Part shown: one piece after another, positions 21,868-28,103 of the stretch
Layout: each line of letters begins with the position of its first letter
Position numbering within the stretch: the first letter of the stretch is position 1
Source: a virus
Strand: one strand, 5' to 3'
DNA: 33,423 bases
IMG/VR virus record: IMGVR_UViG_3300027708_000202
Span: 1 to 33,423 of that record
Notes under the pieces: generated by a model
Told to the model about the DNA's origin: nothing
The model's database searches: none
What the model saw: only the letters and a program-made list of their open reading frames with translations
Made by a program: the position numbers and the translations under genes

Positions 21868-22047
21868 ATGAGCACAGGTTACAAAAAAGTAAGATTAACC
21901 ATTGAAATGGTTGTGGAAGATGCCGATAAACTGGCATGGGTAGCAGAATCAATATGGGAGCAATTCAATCGGGGTGAGGATATCACCGATTGGAATTATG
22001 AGATTCTGGAAAGTGATGTGCAACCTATTATTGATAAGGTAGCGTAG
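21868..22047 (+). CDS. Small acidic phage protein (59 aa)
   Basis: ATG at 21868 directly after the GP88-like stop (1-base gap). The translation starts MSTGYKKVRLTIEMVVEDAD and contains GEDITDWNYEIL, a short alpha/beta pattern I recall from small proteins of other phages. Function unknown. Confidence 0.6.
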   Translation: MSTGYKKVRLTIEMVVEDADKLAWVAESIWEQFNRGEDITDWNYEILESDVQPIIDKVA

Positions 22048-22053
22048 TTTTAT

Positions 22054-22087
22054 AGTAACCACTAACAATATAGTGGTTATTAGTAAG
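22054..22087 (+). repeat. Hairpin-TTATTAGTAAG repeat, copy C
   Basis: AGTAACCACTA (22054-22064) pairs with TAGTGGTTATT (22071-22081), 11 pairs with one G-U, followed by AGTAAG. It shares 17 identical bases with copy A. It lies 34 bases before the next ATG, almost the same spacing as copy A (32). Confidence 0.65.
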
Positions 22088-22121
22088 ATTATGTAAGTAG
22101 TGATTAACAAAGGAGCATTAT

Positions 22122-22295
22122 ATGAGTATGAAAGAATTTGCGTGTGTAGTATCAGTCCAATTCTATGGTAATAACTTAGAAGCGGAAAATGAGTCAGATT
22201 ATATTGCCAAGGTAAAAGCATTATTCCAAGAAGAATATAATATCAATTTGTCCGATGATGAAATCGGTGAAATCGAGGAGATGGAAAATGAGTAA
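22122..22295 (+). CDS. Small acidic phage protein (57 aa)
   Basis: ATG at 22122 with AAAGGAG 7 bases upstream. Begins MSMKEFACVVSVQFYGNN and ends in an acidic helix (LSDDEIGEIEEMENE). Overlaps the next gene by 8 bases (ATGAGTAA). Function unknown. Confidence 0.6.
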   Translation: MSMKEFACVVSVQFYGNNLEAENESDYIAKVKALFQEEYNINLSDDEIGEIEEMENE

Positions 22296-22479
22296 AGTTA
22301 TATTTGAATTAACCCGTTATCAATTAGGTGATACTACCAATTATAGTGAAAAGCTCACTTTGGCAGATATGGAATTGATTTACGATGCATTAAATGAGTT
22401 TCCACAATGGAATGATGATGAGGATGATAATCCAACCTCACGCATTATGAATAAACTGTATAATATGATTGAGGTATAA
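22288..22479 (+). CDS. Small acidic phage protein (63 aa)
   Basis: Start ATG at 22288, chosen for GAGGAG about 10 bases upstream and the standard overlap. A beta-strand start (KVIFELTRYQLGDTTNYSEKL) followed by an acidic, helical C terminus. Function unknown. Confidence 0.6.
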   Translation: MSKVIFELTRYQLGDTTNYSEKLTLADMELIYDALNEFPQWNDDEDDNPTSRIMNKLYNMIEV

Positions 22480-22480
22480 T

Positions 22481-22645
22481 ATGGAAAATAAAGAATTTTT
22501 GATGTTTGTTGAAATAGCAAAGTTTAATGCTGAGAAAGCATTATCATTATTACCAGATAATGGTGGTGATGATTCTGATAATCCTGAAATTCAGGCATTA
22601 ACCAATGCTATATTTGAATTAGATACAGTATTAGGAAAGGTATAA
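22481..22645 (+). CDS. Small acidic helical protein (54 aa)
   Basis: ATG at 22481, 1 base after the previous stop, with GAGG upstream. Begins MENKEFLMFVEIAKFNAEKA; an acidic GGDDSDNPE linker joins two helices. Function unknown. Confidence 0.55.
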   Translation: MENKEFLMFVEIAKFNAEKALSLLPDNGGDDSDNPEIQALTNAIFELDTVLGKV

Positions 22646-22646
22646 T

Positions 22647-22943
22647 ATGAATTTGTTTAGTTTAATTGATGATGTAACAGAATTGACCGATAATTATATT
22701 GGTACAATGAAAATGGTACCTGCCAATCAGTTAGGACTTGATCCTCGTTGCGGTAAGGTGTTTGTATCGCCAGATTGTATTGCTATTCATAAAGCAAATG
22801 ACCGTACGGTACAGTATTATGGTGGTTTTGAGTATGTTGATAAAGAATTCCGTCATGAAATGGGAGATTATGTATTCTATTCATATGAAGATAGTAGAAT
22901 ACAGGATCATTTAGATCAATTTTTAAATGCTGAGGTAGAATAA
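22647..22943 (+). CDS. Conserved phage protein (98 aa)
   Basis: 98 residues, AAAGG upstream. The central LGLDPRCGKVFVSPDCIAI and QYYGGFEYVDKEF are blocks I remember from small proteins in many phages of aquatic bacteria, with no known function. Two Cys (in PRCG and PDCI) could be a metal or disulphide pair. Overlaps the next gene by 1 base. Confidence 0.65.
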   Translation: MNLFSLIDDVTELTDNYIGTMKMVPANQLGLDPRCGKVFVSPDCIAIHKANDRTVQYYGGFEYVDKEFRHEMGDYVFYSYEDSRIQDHLDQFLNAEVE

Positions 22944-23170
22944 TGGTTATGAGCTTTAAACCTAAATGGCGGGATAATGCCATTGAAGCATTGGTAAATG
23001 ATGATATTGATACTATCTTGATGTCCGAAGGTCAATATAATGATAGGTTCTTTTTATCAGCATTATTAACTGATGGTTTCAAAGGCTATGCAAATCATAG
23101 CGATGATGAATTAGAGGTAGAATTGAAAGACCGTGATATTTCAACAGTATTTGGAGATAATGATGACTAA
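22943..23170 (+). CDS. Small acidic protein (75 aa)
   Basis: 75 residues, with GAGGTAGAA upstream. Largely helical, with a very acidic C-terminal third (SDDELEVELKDRD). Overlaps the next gene by 8 bases. Function unknown. Confidence 0.6.
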   Translation: MVMSFKPKWRDNAIEALVNDDIDTILMSEGQYNDRFFLSALLTDGFKGYANHSDDELEVELKDRDISTVFGDNDD

Positions 23171-23360
23171 TCAAGAAATGATTGAAAAGCTAAAAACGGC
23201 ACAAGCACTATTATCTGATGTATATCATTATGCTTGTGATGAAGGATTGGAAAATATTGAAAGTCTGATGAGCTGCGCTGATTCTTGTATTATTGATTCA
23301 TTGGATGCCTTTGATCAAATCGAAGAGCAATTAATTGATGACGCTTCATGGAGAGCATAA
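23163..23360 (+). CDS. Small acidic helical protein (65 aa)
   Basis: Tandem ATGATG; the second (23163) is chosen because GGAG is 6 bases upstream of it and only 3 before the first. Acidic, helical, three Cys (YACDEG, MSCADSCI). Its last base is the A of the next ATG. Function unknown. Confidence 0.6.
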   Translation: MTNQEMIEKLKTAQALLSDVYHYACDEGLENIESLMSCADSCIIDSLDAFDQIEEQLIDDASWRA

Positions 23361-23551
23361 TGGAAGTATATTTGGTAAAATCTGGTCATTTTGAAGAATT
23401 GATCGGTTGGGATTGGACAAATCTGGCAGTATTTGATAATAATGATGCGGCAGTAGCTTTTGCTCGTAATGCTGAAAGTCAAATAAAACCAGAGGATTTG
23501 GATGAAACTGAATCGGTAGAAATTGAATGTTTTACGGTACGCAGTTGGTGA
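23360..23551 (+). CDS. Small acidic protein (63 aa)
   Basis: Start ATG at 23360 with GGAG 6 bases upstream, overlapping the previous stop. Begins MEVYLVKSGHFEELIGWDW; acidic, alpha/beta, ending FTVRSW. Last gene before the hairpin-promoter block at 23564. Function unknown. Confidence 0.6.
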   Translation: MEVYLVKSGHFEELIGWDWTNLAVFDNNDAAVAFARNAESQIKPEDLDETESVEIECFTVRSW

Positions 23552-23563
23552 TTGAAATAATGA

Positions 23564-23583
23564 GTGTTGTTTTGGTACAACAC
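23564..23583 (+). repeat. Inter-operon hairpin (GTGTTGT/ACAACAC)
   Basis: Perfect 7-bp stem (23564-23570 with 23577-23583) with loop TTTGGT, the same stem as at 20817-20836, 15 bases before the next promoter. Confidence 0.6.
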
Positions 23584-23598
23584 CATTACACAGGACGC

Positions 23599-23627
23599 TT
23601 GTGGTTTCCTCAGGACTCCTGTATAAT
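23599..23627 (+). promoter_or_regulatory. Sigma70-type promoter
   Basis: TTGTGG (23599-23604), 17-base spacer, TATAAT (23622-23627) followed by GGTACATTATTAAG. It drives the gene at 23655. Confidence 0.78.
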
Positions 23628-23654
23628 GGTACATTATTAAGTGAAAGGCATTAT

Positions 23655-23939
23655 ATGTTAAAATTCGAAGGTATTGCAACAGTTGGTGATATTATCAGAG
23701 CATACGATTTTAAACCAATGGCAGGTCGTGATGATGCATTTATTGAAGGTGTTGTAGAAAAAGCAAATTGTAATGAATCAGGTTTTAATTCTTACAAGGT
23801 AACGGTAACAGTTGATAAGTTTAAAAAATATGAAACTAAACCTAATCCTCGTAATCGTGTAGGACAGATTGTATTTGTTCCACACCAAACCAGTTTTCAT
23901 GAATTTGATTTTAGAGTAGTGAATTTAAGTAAAGTATAA
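23655..23939 (+). CDS. Conserved phage protein (94 aa)
   Basis: Start ATG at 23655, AAAGG 7 bases upstream; the open frame extends back over the promoter and is not used there. A beta-rich protein with VGDIIRAYDFKPMAGRDDAFIEG and a C-terminal RVGQIVFVP ... EFDFRVVNLSK, a pattern I recall from small conserved proteins of many environmental phages. Probably a small beta-barrel domain. Function unknown. Confidence 0.7.
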   Translation: MLKFEGIATVGDIIRAYDFKPMAGRDDAFIEGVVEKANCNESGFNSYKVTVTVDKFKKYETKPNPRNRVGQIVFVPHQTSFHEFDFRVVNLSKV

Positions 23940-23947
23940 TTGTTTGA

Positions 23948-23985
23948 ATGAGGCGTTCTGTCGGATATAAGTCCTCATCTTTTTT
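23948..23985 (+). terminator. Possible terminator or leader hairpin
   Basis: ATGAGG (23948-23953) pairs with CCTCAT (23973-23978), followed within one base by six T. The 19-base loop and the next ATG only 12 bases on make it as likely to be a leader hairpin or attenuator. Confidence 0.45.
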
Positions 23986-23996
23986 GAAAGTATATT

Positions 23997-24314
23997 ATGA
24001 AATTAGATTATCAACAAAAAGAAGATTTGATGAAAATGATATTTGCTAAATGGCAGGCGCCAGCAAATTTTCGTTCATCATACAAAGGTGTACCAATGGA
24101 CAATTATGATGGTATCAAGCAGTTTATTGATTTCACCAAGTATTATGTAATGTTCCGTGGTCCCCGTCCAAGTCGTGCTCAATCATCTACTCGTAAGCGT
24201 GATGCTAAGGCGTTTGATATTTACCAATTCAGCGACCGTGATTGTCGTGAAAATCGTTTAGAGCGTGAGGCATTTGCTCGTGGTGTTCATTGGGCTAATG
24301 CAAGGAGTCATTGA
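23997..24314 (+). CDS. Basic phage protein (105 aa)
   Basis: 105 residues, Arg/Lys-rich. Central FRGPRPSRAQSSTRKRDAKAF is strongly basic, followed by an Arg/Glu helix (RDCRENRLEREAFARG). Likely nucleic-acid-associated by composition only. No family recognised. Confidence 0.6.
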   Translation: MKLDYQQKEDLMKMIFAKWQAPANFRSSYKGVPMDNYDGIKQFIDFTKYYVMFRGPRPSRAQSSTRKRDAKAFDIYQFSDRDCRENRLEREAFARGVHWANARSH

Positions 24315-24315
24315 T

Positions 24316-24621
24316 ATGGAAATTAGTGAAGATTTAAATAACGGCATTCAGTCATATATTGCACATTTACAATCTGATTATGATACAAAAGCATATGCAG
24401 GTGGTAAAAAGTATTATTGTGAGGTGGGTCGTAAGTATGTGCATATTATTATGCAAGATAATCAAAGAAGTTCCCATTCATGGGTAATGATTGCTGATGA
24501 TAAAAAGTTTAAGCGTGGCGATATATTAAAATCGGCAACATGGCGTGGTCCTGCTCGTAACTTTGGTCGTGGTAATGTTCTTTGTGGTGGTTTTAAACAT
24601 ATAAGGTGGTGTGGAGTATGA
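24316..24621 (+). CDS. Conserved phage protein (101 aa)
   Basis: Start ATG at 24316, AAGGAG 9 bases upstream, 1 base after the previous stop. KKYYCEVGRKYVHIIMQD, then HSWVMIADDKKFKRGDILKSATWRGPARNF..GNVL: the FKxGDILKxATWxxPARN block is one I know from small phage and plasmid proteins of unknown role. Beta-rich, basic C terminus. Overlaps the next gene (ATGA). Confidence 0.68.
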   Translation: MEISEDLNNGIQSYIAHLQSDYDTKAYAGGKKYYCEVGRKYVHIIMQDNQRSSHSWVMIADDKKFKRGDILKSATWRGPARNFGRGNVLCGGFKHIRWCGV

Positions 24622-24743
24622 ATACATGGGAATTTGTAATTAAAGAATTGAAATCGTTGCAACAAGGTTTTGCTGATAAGCAACCTATTGTGGAATTATT
24701 TGTTGAACAAATACTATTAAAAGGTTATAAAATTATTAAATGA
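24618..24743 (+). CDS. Very small helical protein (41 aa)
   Basis: ATG at 24618 overlapping the previous stop, GGAG 3 bases upstream; its TGA overlaps the next ATG (24740). Starts MNTWEFVIKELKSLQQGF; amphipathic helices, no membrane span. Fills the gap exactly. Confidence 0.5.
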   Translation: MNTWEFVIKELKSLQQGFADKQPIVELFVEQILLKGYKIIK

Positions 24744-24931
24744 GTAAACAAATCGACAGATTGATTAGTGAATTAGTTGCAGAAGATATGCTTGTAGTTA
24801 AGAAGATGAAAAAAGCAGAGTTAATCGAATTAACCAAAGTATTGATGGTAGATAATATGCGTGAGTTACACGATGAATCTATTATAGAAATGTATGAACA
24901 ACAATTTGAAACACATTTAGCGAGGTATTAA
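24740..24931 (+). CDS. Small helical protein (63 aa)
   Basis: 63 residues, coupled to the previous gene. Charged helices (VKKMKKAELIELTKVLM), ending in a Glu/Gln-rich segment. No motif recognised. Confidence 0.58.
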   Translation: MSKQIDRLISELVAEDMLVVKKMKKAELIELTKVLMVDNMRELHDESIIEMYEQQFETHLARY

Positions 24932-24933
24932 TT

Positions 24934-25380
24934 ATGGGAACAAGGTCACTCACATTCGTATATGAAAAATATGGTCAGATTCAAAAACCAGTAGTCAATA
25001 TGTATCGGCAGTTTGATGGTTATCCAACAGGTCATGGTGCAGAGTTGGCAGAGTTTTTGAATGGTGGTCGTTTAGTAAATGGATTGATTGCAACCAAAAC
25101 AGTTGATGAAGCAGTTTATAATGGCATGGGTTGTTTAGCGGCATCGATGGTTGCTCACTTTAAGCAAACACCTGGTGGTTTCTATATTCATCCAGTCGAG
25201 GTAACTGATTGTGGTCAAGATTATGAATATCATGTATATGATAAAGATGGATTATATGTTGAAGTATATAATTGTGGTTGTAATTTCTTTGGTGTAAGTG
25301 GTAGTGATAAACATGAAATGGTGTTTGGTGGTTATTTAAAAGAGTTCACAGAATTTTGTAAGGAAAAGGAAGTAGCGTGA
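24934..25380 (+). CDS. Conserved phage protein (148 aa)
   Basis: 148 residues. The N terminus MGTRSLTFVYEKYGQIQKPV and the block MYRQFDGYPTGHGAELAEFLNG form a signature I recall from a family widespread in phages and some bacteria, without an assigned activity. Several conserved Cys/His (MGCLAAS, DCGQDYEYH, YNCGCNFFG) could bind metal. GAGG precedes the ATG; the next gene overlaps by 4 bases. Confidence 0.72.
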   Translation: MGTRSLTFVYEKYGQIQKPVVNMYRQFDGYPTGHGAELAEFLNGGRLVNGLIATKTVDEAVYNGMGCLAASMVAHFKQTPGGFYIHPVEVTDCGQDYEYHVYDKDGLYVEVYNCGCNFFGVSGSDKHEMVFGGYLKEFTEFCKEKEVA

Positions 25381-25619
25381 GTCACCATTTAGATAATTTT
25401 ACTGTTGATGAATTGCAAAGTTATTTCTCGGATTTCCATAAAGATTATTATGGATTCCGTCCTCGCTTTGCTACACATGAGGAATGGAATAACCGTGATT
25501 GGCTAGTAGAACATATTGATGGTATTCATAACTCTATGGATGAAAGAAAGAAAACGCCAGAAGGCCGTGCATCGTTGCGTGCTGATGGTTGGGTTATTGA
25601 TGAAAGTGAGTTTGTATGA
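25377..25619 (+). CDS. Small phage protein (80 aa)
   Basis: GTG start at 25377 overlapping the previous TGA, AAGGAA upstream. Helical, with FHKDYYGFRPRFATHEEW, a GFRPR block I associate with small phage and plasmid proteins. Overlaps the next gene by 4 bases. Function unknown. Confidence 0.6.
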   Translation: MSHHLDNFTVDELQSYFSDFHKDYYGFRPRFATHEEWNNRDWLVEHIDGIHNSMDERKKTPEGRASLRADGWVIDESEFV

Positions 25620-25798
25620 GCTTTGCTAATGAAATAAGATTTAAACATTACATGGTAGAATTTGATTCTGGTCGCACCGCACATATTGGCGGTGAAGATG
25701 TTGAGGAAGTAAAAGAGTATTGTGCTAAACAATATGCCGGTAGTTCAATCAAAGCAATTTACTTAGAAGTTTATTATAAAGAATATGAAGAAGCTTGA
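25616..25798 (+). CDS. Small phage protein (60 aa)
   Basis: 60 residues, coupled at both ends. FKHYMVEFDSGRTAHIGGEDVEEVKEYC suggests a strand-turn-helix fold. Acidic C terminus. Function unknown. Confidence 0.58.
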   Translation: MSFANEIRFKHYMVEFDSGRTAHIGGEDVEEVKEYCAKQYAGSSIKAIYLEVYYKEYEEA

Positions 25799-25982
25799 AA
25801 TTAGTTATGAAGTTGCTGATGGTATCACATTGGCTAATCTACAAGAATGTAGAAAGTATCACAAAGAAGAATTAAAAAAGAAAAAGAAAGATCCAAGTTA
25901 TTGGATTCATCCAGAAGATCAGATACTTTATGGTAAGTATATTGATGCTTTGGATTTATTGATTGATTATTACGGAGGCTAA
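25785..25982 (+). CDS. Small conserved phage protein (65 aa)
   Basis: 65 residues, overlapping the previous gene by 14 bases. Pattern: short strand (KLEISYEVADGITLANLQE), Lys-rich helix, then WIHPEDQILYGKYIDALDLLIDYYGG, similar to small phage proteins I recall that carry a WxHPED motif. Abuts the next gene. Function unknown. Confidence 0.62.
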   Translation: MKKLEISYEVADGITLANLQECRKYHKEELKKKKKDPSYWIHPEDQILYGKYIDALDLLIDYYGG

Positions 25983-26369
25983 ATGCCAGTAAGATATTCT
26001 ACCAATTGGATGGGTGTTATCAATATGCAATGGTATATTGACCGTGGTTTAACCAAAAGAGTTACAAAGACATTAACAGAAGATTCTAAATTGACTGGCA
26101 GAAAAGCTGGTGAATCATTTGAGTATAATGAGATTATTCAATCATATTCTTGTGGTCGTATTGATTGCAATGGTGATGAATATGGTGAAAGTTTAGGACC
26201 ATTTGGTGCAGAGATTAGTATACCACCAATGACCGAGCAAGATTGGGGTAGATTTAGCAATTGGTTGGATACATTTGAAACTGATGCATTGTGGAAATTC
26301 AAAGATATTGTTGAATTGTATGAAAGAGATAATCCAAAAATAACATGGGCGGATGGATATGAAGAATGA
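25983..26369 (+). CDS. Phage protein (128 aa), unknown
   Basis: 128 residues; ACGGAGG lies upstream of the ATG. Alpha/beta with GRIDCNGDEYGESLGPFGAEISIPPM and a C-terminal Trp/acidic region (LDTFETDALWKFKDIVELYE). I recall related proteins in other phages but no function. Coupled to the next gene. Confidence 0.62.
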   Translation: MPVRYSTNWMGVINMQWYIDRGLTKRVTKTLTEDSKLTGRKAGESFEYNEIIQSYSCGRIDCNGDEYGESLGPFGAEISIPPMTEQDWGRFSNWLDTFETDALWKFKDIVELYERDNPKITWADGYEE

Positions 26370-26548
26370 ATAAAATAATTGAAAAACTTATAAGTCAGTC
26401 ATTTACTGATGAGCAAGGTGAACAATTTAATATTGAAAAGTTTGCTGAGTTGATTGTGAAGGAATGTGATTTGTATGCTAGAAGAAATTGGGAACACGGC
26501 ACATTATTAGGTGGTGATTTATTAAATTATTTTGGAGTTGAACGATGA
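26366..26548 (+). CDS. Small phage protein (60 aa)
   Basis: 60 residues, coupled at both ends by 4-base overlaps. Helical, with FAELIVKECDLYARRNWEHG, an outline I recall from small phage proteins. Function unknown. Confidence 0.6.
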   Translation: MNKIIEKLISQSFTDEQGEQFNIEKFAELIVKECDLYARRNWEHGTLLGGDLLNYFGVER

Positions 26549-26946
26549 GTATTAGTGCATACAAAGAAGTGACAGAATGGGACAATTCAGAGTTTGTGGT
26601 GCCTAATCATACTTATCTATTTGATGGTAAGTCCAATATATTGGCATATGCCAAGGCGAGCAATGATGAGTTGGTAATATTACATAAACCATTACCAATG
26701 GATACTCGCAGGCGTAAGTTTATCAAGGTCAAACATGAAGCATTGGACTCATATGGCGCAACGGTGGTGCTTGATGTACCTAATCTTGAGAATACGCCTC
26801 ATTGGTCAGTCAAGAGTGATTCAGGTAAGACCTATACGGTCACCTTAGAATCTGGTAAGTACCAATGCAATTGCGTAGGGTATGCCTATCGTGGTAAGTG
26901 TAAGCACTCGGAAAGTGTTGCTAAGGAACAACAGTCGAGCAAATAA
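26545..26946 (+). CDS. SWIM-type zinc-finger protein
   Basis: 133 residues. The C terminus carries YQCNCVGYAYRGKCKHSESV: Cys108-x-Cys110, Cys119-x-His121, the CxC...CxH arrangement of SWIM zinc fingers, which usually bind DNA or proteins. The N-terminal 85 residues are alpha/beta with no recognised domain. Its last codons contain a hairpin of the inter-operon family, and the AAA+ ATPase operon begins 55 bases after its stop. Confidence 0.72.
   Translation: MSISAYKEVTEWDNSEFVVPNHTYLFDGKSNILAYAKASNDELVILHKPLPMDTRRRKFIKVKHEALDSYGATVVLDVPNLENTPHWSVKSDSGKTYTVTLESGKYQCNCVGYAYRGKCKHSESVAKEQQSSK
26916..26933 (+). repeat. Inter-operon hairpin (TGTTG-CTAAGGAA-CAACA)
   Basis: 5-bp stem 26916-26920 with 26929-26933, inside the 3' end of the SWIM gene. 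17 of 18 bases match 31246-31263, and most match the terminator core at 12476-12493. 16 bases before the promoter at 26950. Confidence 0.55.
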
Positions 26947-26949
26947 TTC

Positions 26950-26977
26950 TTGACTTACCTAGTGGTATCTGTATAAT
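26950..26977 (+). promoter_or_regulatory. Sigma70-type promoter for the AAA+ genes
   Basis: TTGACT (26950-26955), 16-base spacer, TATAAT (26972-26977) followed by GGTTGTTTTAATTGTGAGGG; that leader is very like the one at 31298. Confidence 0.88.
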
Positions 26978-27001
26978 GGTTGTTTTAATTGTGAGGGATT
27001 T

Positions 27002-27865
27002 ATGTCCGATATTAAATTCGTAAATGGAAAATATACTGCCGTAATTAATGGCAAAACCGTGAAGCGTACCAAAATTGAACACTTGCAATATGTATTGCGT
27101 AAGGCAGGAACCAAAGTTACTGGCGCAGTGATGGAATCCAAATTCACAATCAATCAGCGTTTTGGTTTTCTATCAGATATGGTTACAATGCTTGCTAAGA
27201 AAGACCAAGCATCTGTTGTAGTAACAGGACCTGGTGGTTTGGGTAAATCTCATACAGTCACCACTACATTGGCCAATTCTGGTTTAATGGATGTTACTGG
27301 TTTGGATATTGGTGATGATGTGCCTGCCAATTCGTATCGTGTAGTGAAAGGTTATTCTACTGCCAAAGGTTTGTATCGTACCTTGTATGAAAATCGTAAT
27401 AGTATTGTGGTGTTTGATGATTGTGATTCAGTATTGAAAGATGCTACATCTTTGAATATATTAAAAGCTGCTCTTGATTCATATTCACGCCGTATCATTT
27501 CATATAATGCGGACATTCGTGATACAGATTTACCTAATGCGTTTGAGTTTACTGGTGGCGTAGTATTCATTTCTAATATGAATGGTTCAGCACTAGACCA
27601 AGCGATTGTTACTCGTAGTTTGGCAGTTGATTTGAGTATGACCACAGAGCAGAAGATTGAGAGAATGAAACATTTATTAACTCAAAAAGATTTTATGCCT
27701 GAGTATGATTTGGTTAGTAAGAATGATGCCATGAAATTGATTAGTAGATTGGCAGATAGTGTTAAGGAAATGTCGTTACGGACTTTGATACAAGTTACCA
27801 AAATTCGTAAATCAAATCCTAATGGTAAGTGGTCTGAGTTGGCAGAATATGCCATTTGTGGATAA
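27002..27865 (+). CDS. AAA+ ATPase
   Basis: 287 residues. Walker A GPGGLGKS (76-83), Walker B VVFDDCDS (136-143, Asp-Asp rather than Asp-Glu), sensor-1 FISNMN (189-194) and an arginine at 205 (VTRS) that could be the finger. The 60-residue N-terminal part is basic. Known phage relatives are annotated only as ATPases. It starts the operon with the CobS-like gene and may form a ring remodeller with or beside it. Own promoter, GAGGG ribosome site. Confidence 0.82.
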   Translation: MSDIKFVNGKYTAVINGKTVKRTKIEHLQYVLRKAGTKVTGAVMESKFTINQRFGFLSDMVTMLAKKDQASVVVTGPGGLGKSHTVTTTLANSGLMDVTGLDIGDDVPANSYRVVKGYSTAKGLYRTLYENRNSIVVFDDCDSVLKDATSLNILKAALDSYSRRIISYNADIRDTDLPNAFEFTGGVVFISNMNGSALDQAIVTRSLAVDLSMTTEQKIERMKHLLTQKDFMPEYDLVSKNDAMKLISRLADSVKEMSLRTLIQVTKIRKSNPNGKWSELAEYAICG

Positions 27866-27880
27866 TTAAAGGAAAATATT

Positions 27881-28096
27881 ATGAAATTACCGTATAAAGA
27901 TATATTTGTTGGTGAAATGAGTGAGTTTATTACTAATCCATTTTCAGGCCAAGGCATTATGTTATCGCCTGAAGAAGTTGCTGTGTATGACACATTAAAA
28001 GGTTGTGAAATCTTTGGTGATTATGATGGCTTAAGAAAAGGCATCAATTGGTTTATGAATAACAACGCAGAAGCGTATATGGTTTTATTAGATTAA
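27881..28096 (+). CDS. Small protein between the two ATPases (71 aa)
   Basis: 71 residues, AAAGGAAA upstream. Contains NPFSGQGIMLSPEEVAVYDTLKG and ends WFMNNNAEAYMVLLD; the pattern resembles small proteins I have seen in other phages. Its place between two AAA+ genes suggests a partner or adaptor; inference only. Confidence 0.65.
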   Translation: MKLPYKDIFVGEMSEFITNPFSGQGIMLSPEEVAVYDTLKGCEIFGDYDGLRKGINWFMNNNAEAYMVLLD

Positions 28097-28103
28097 GGAT
28101 ATT

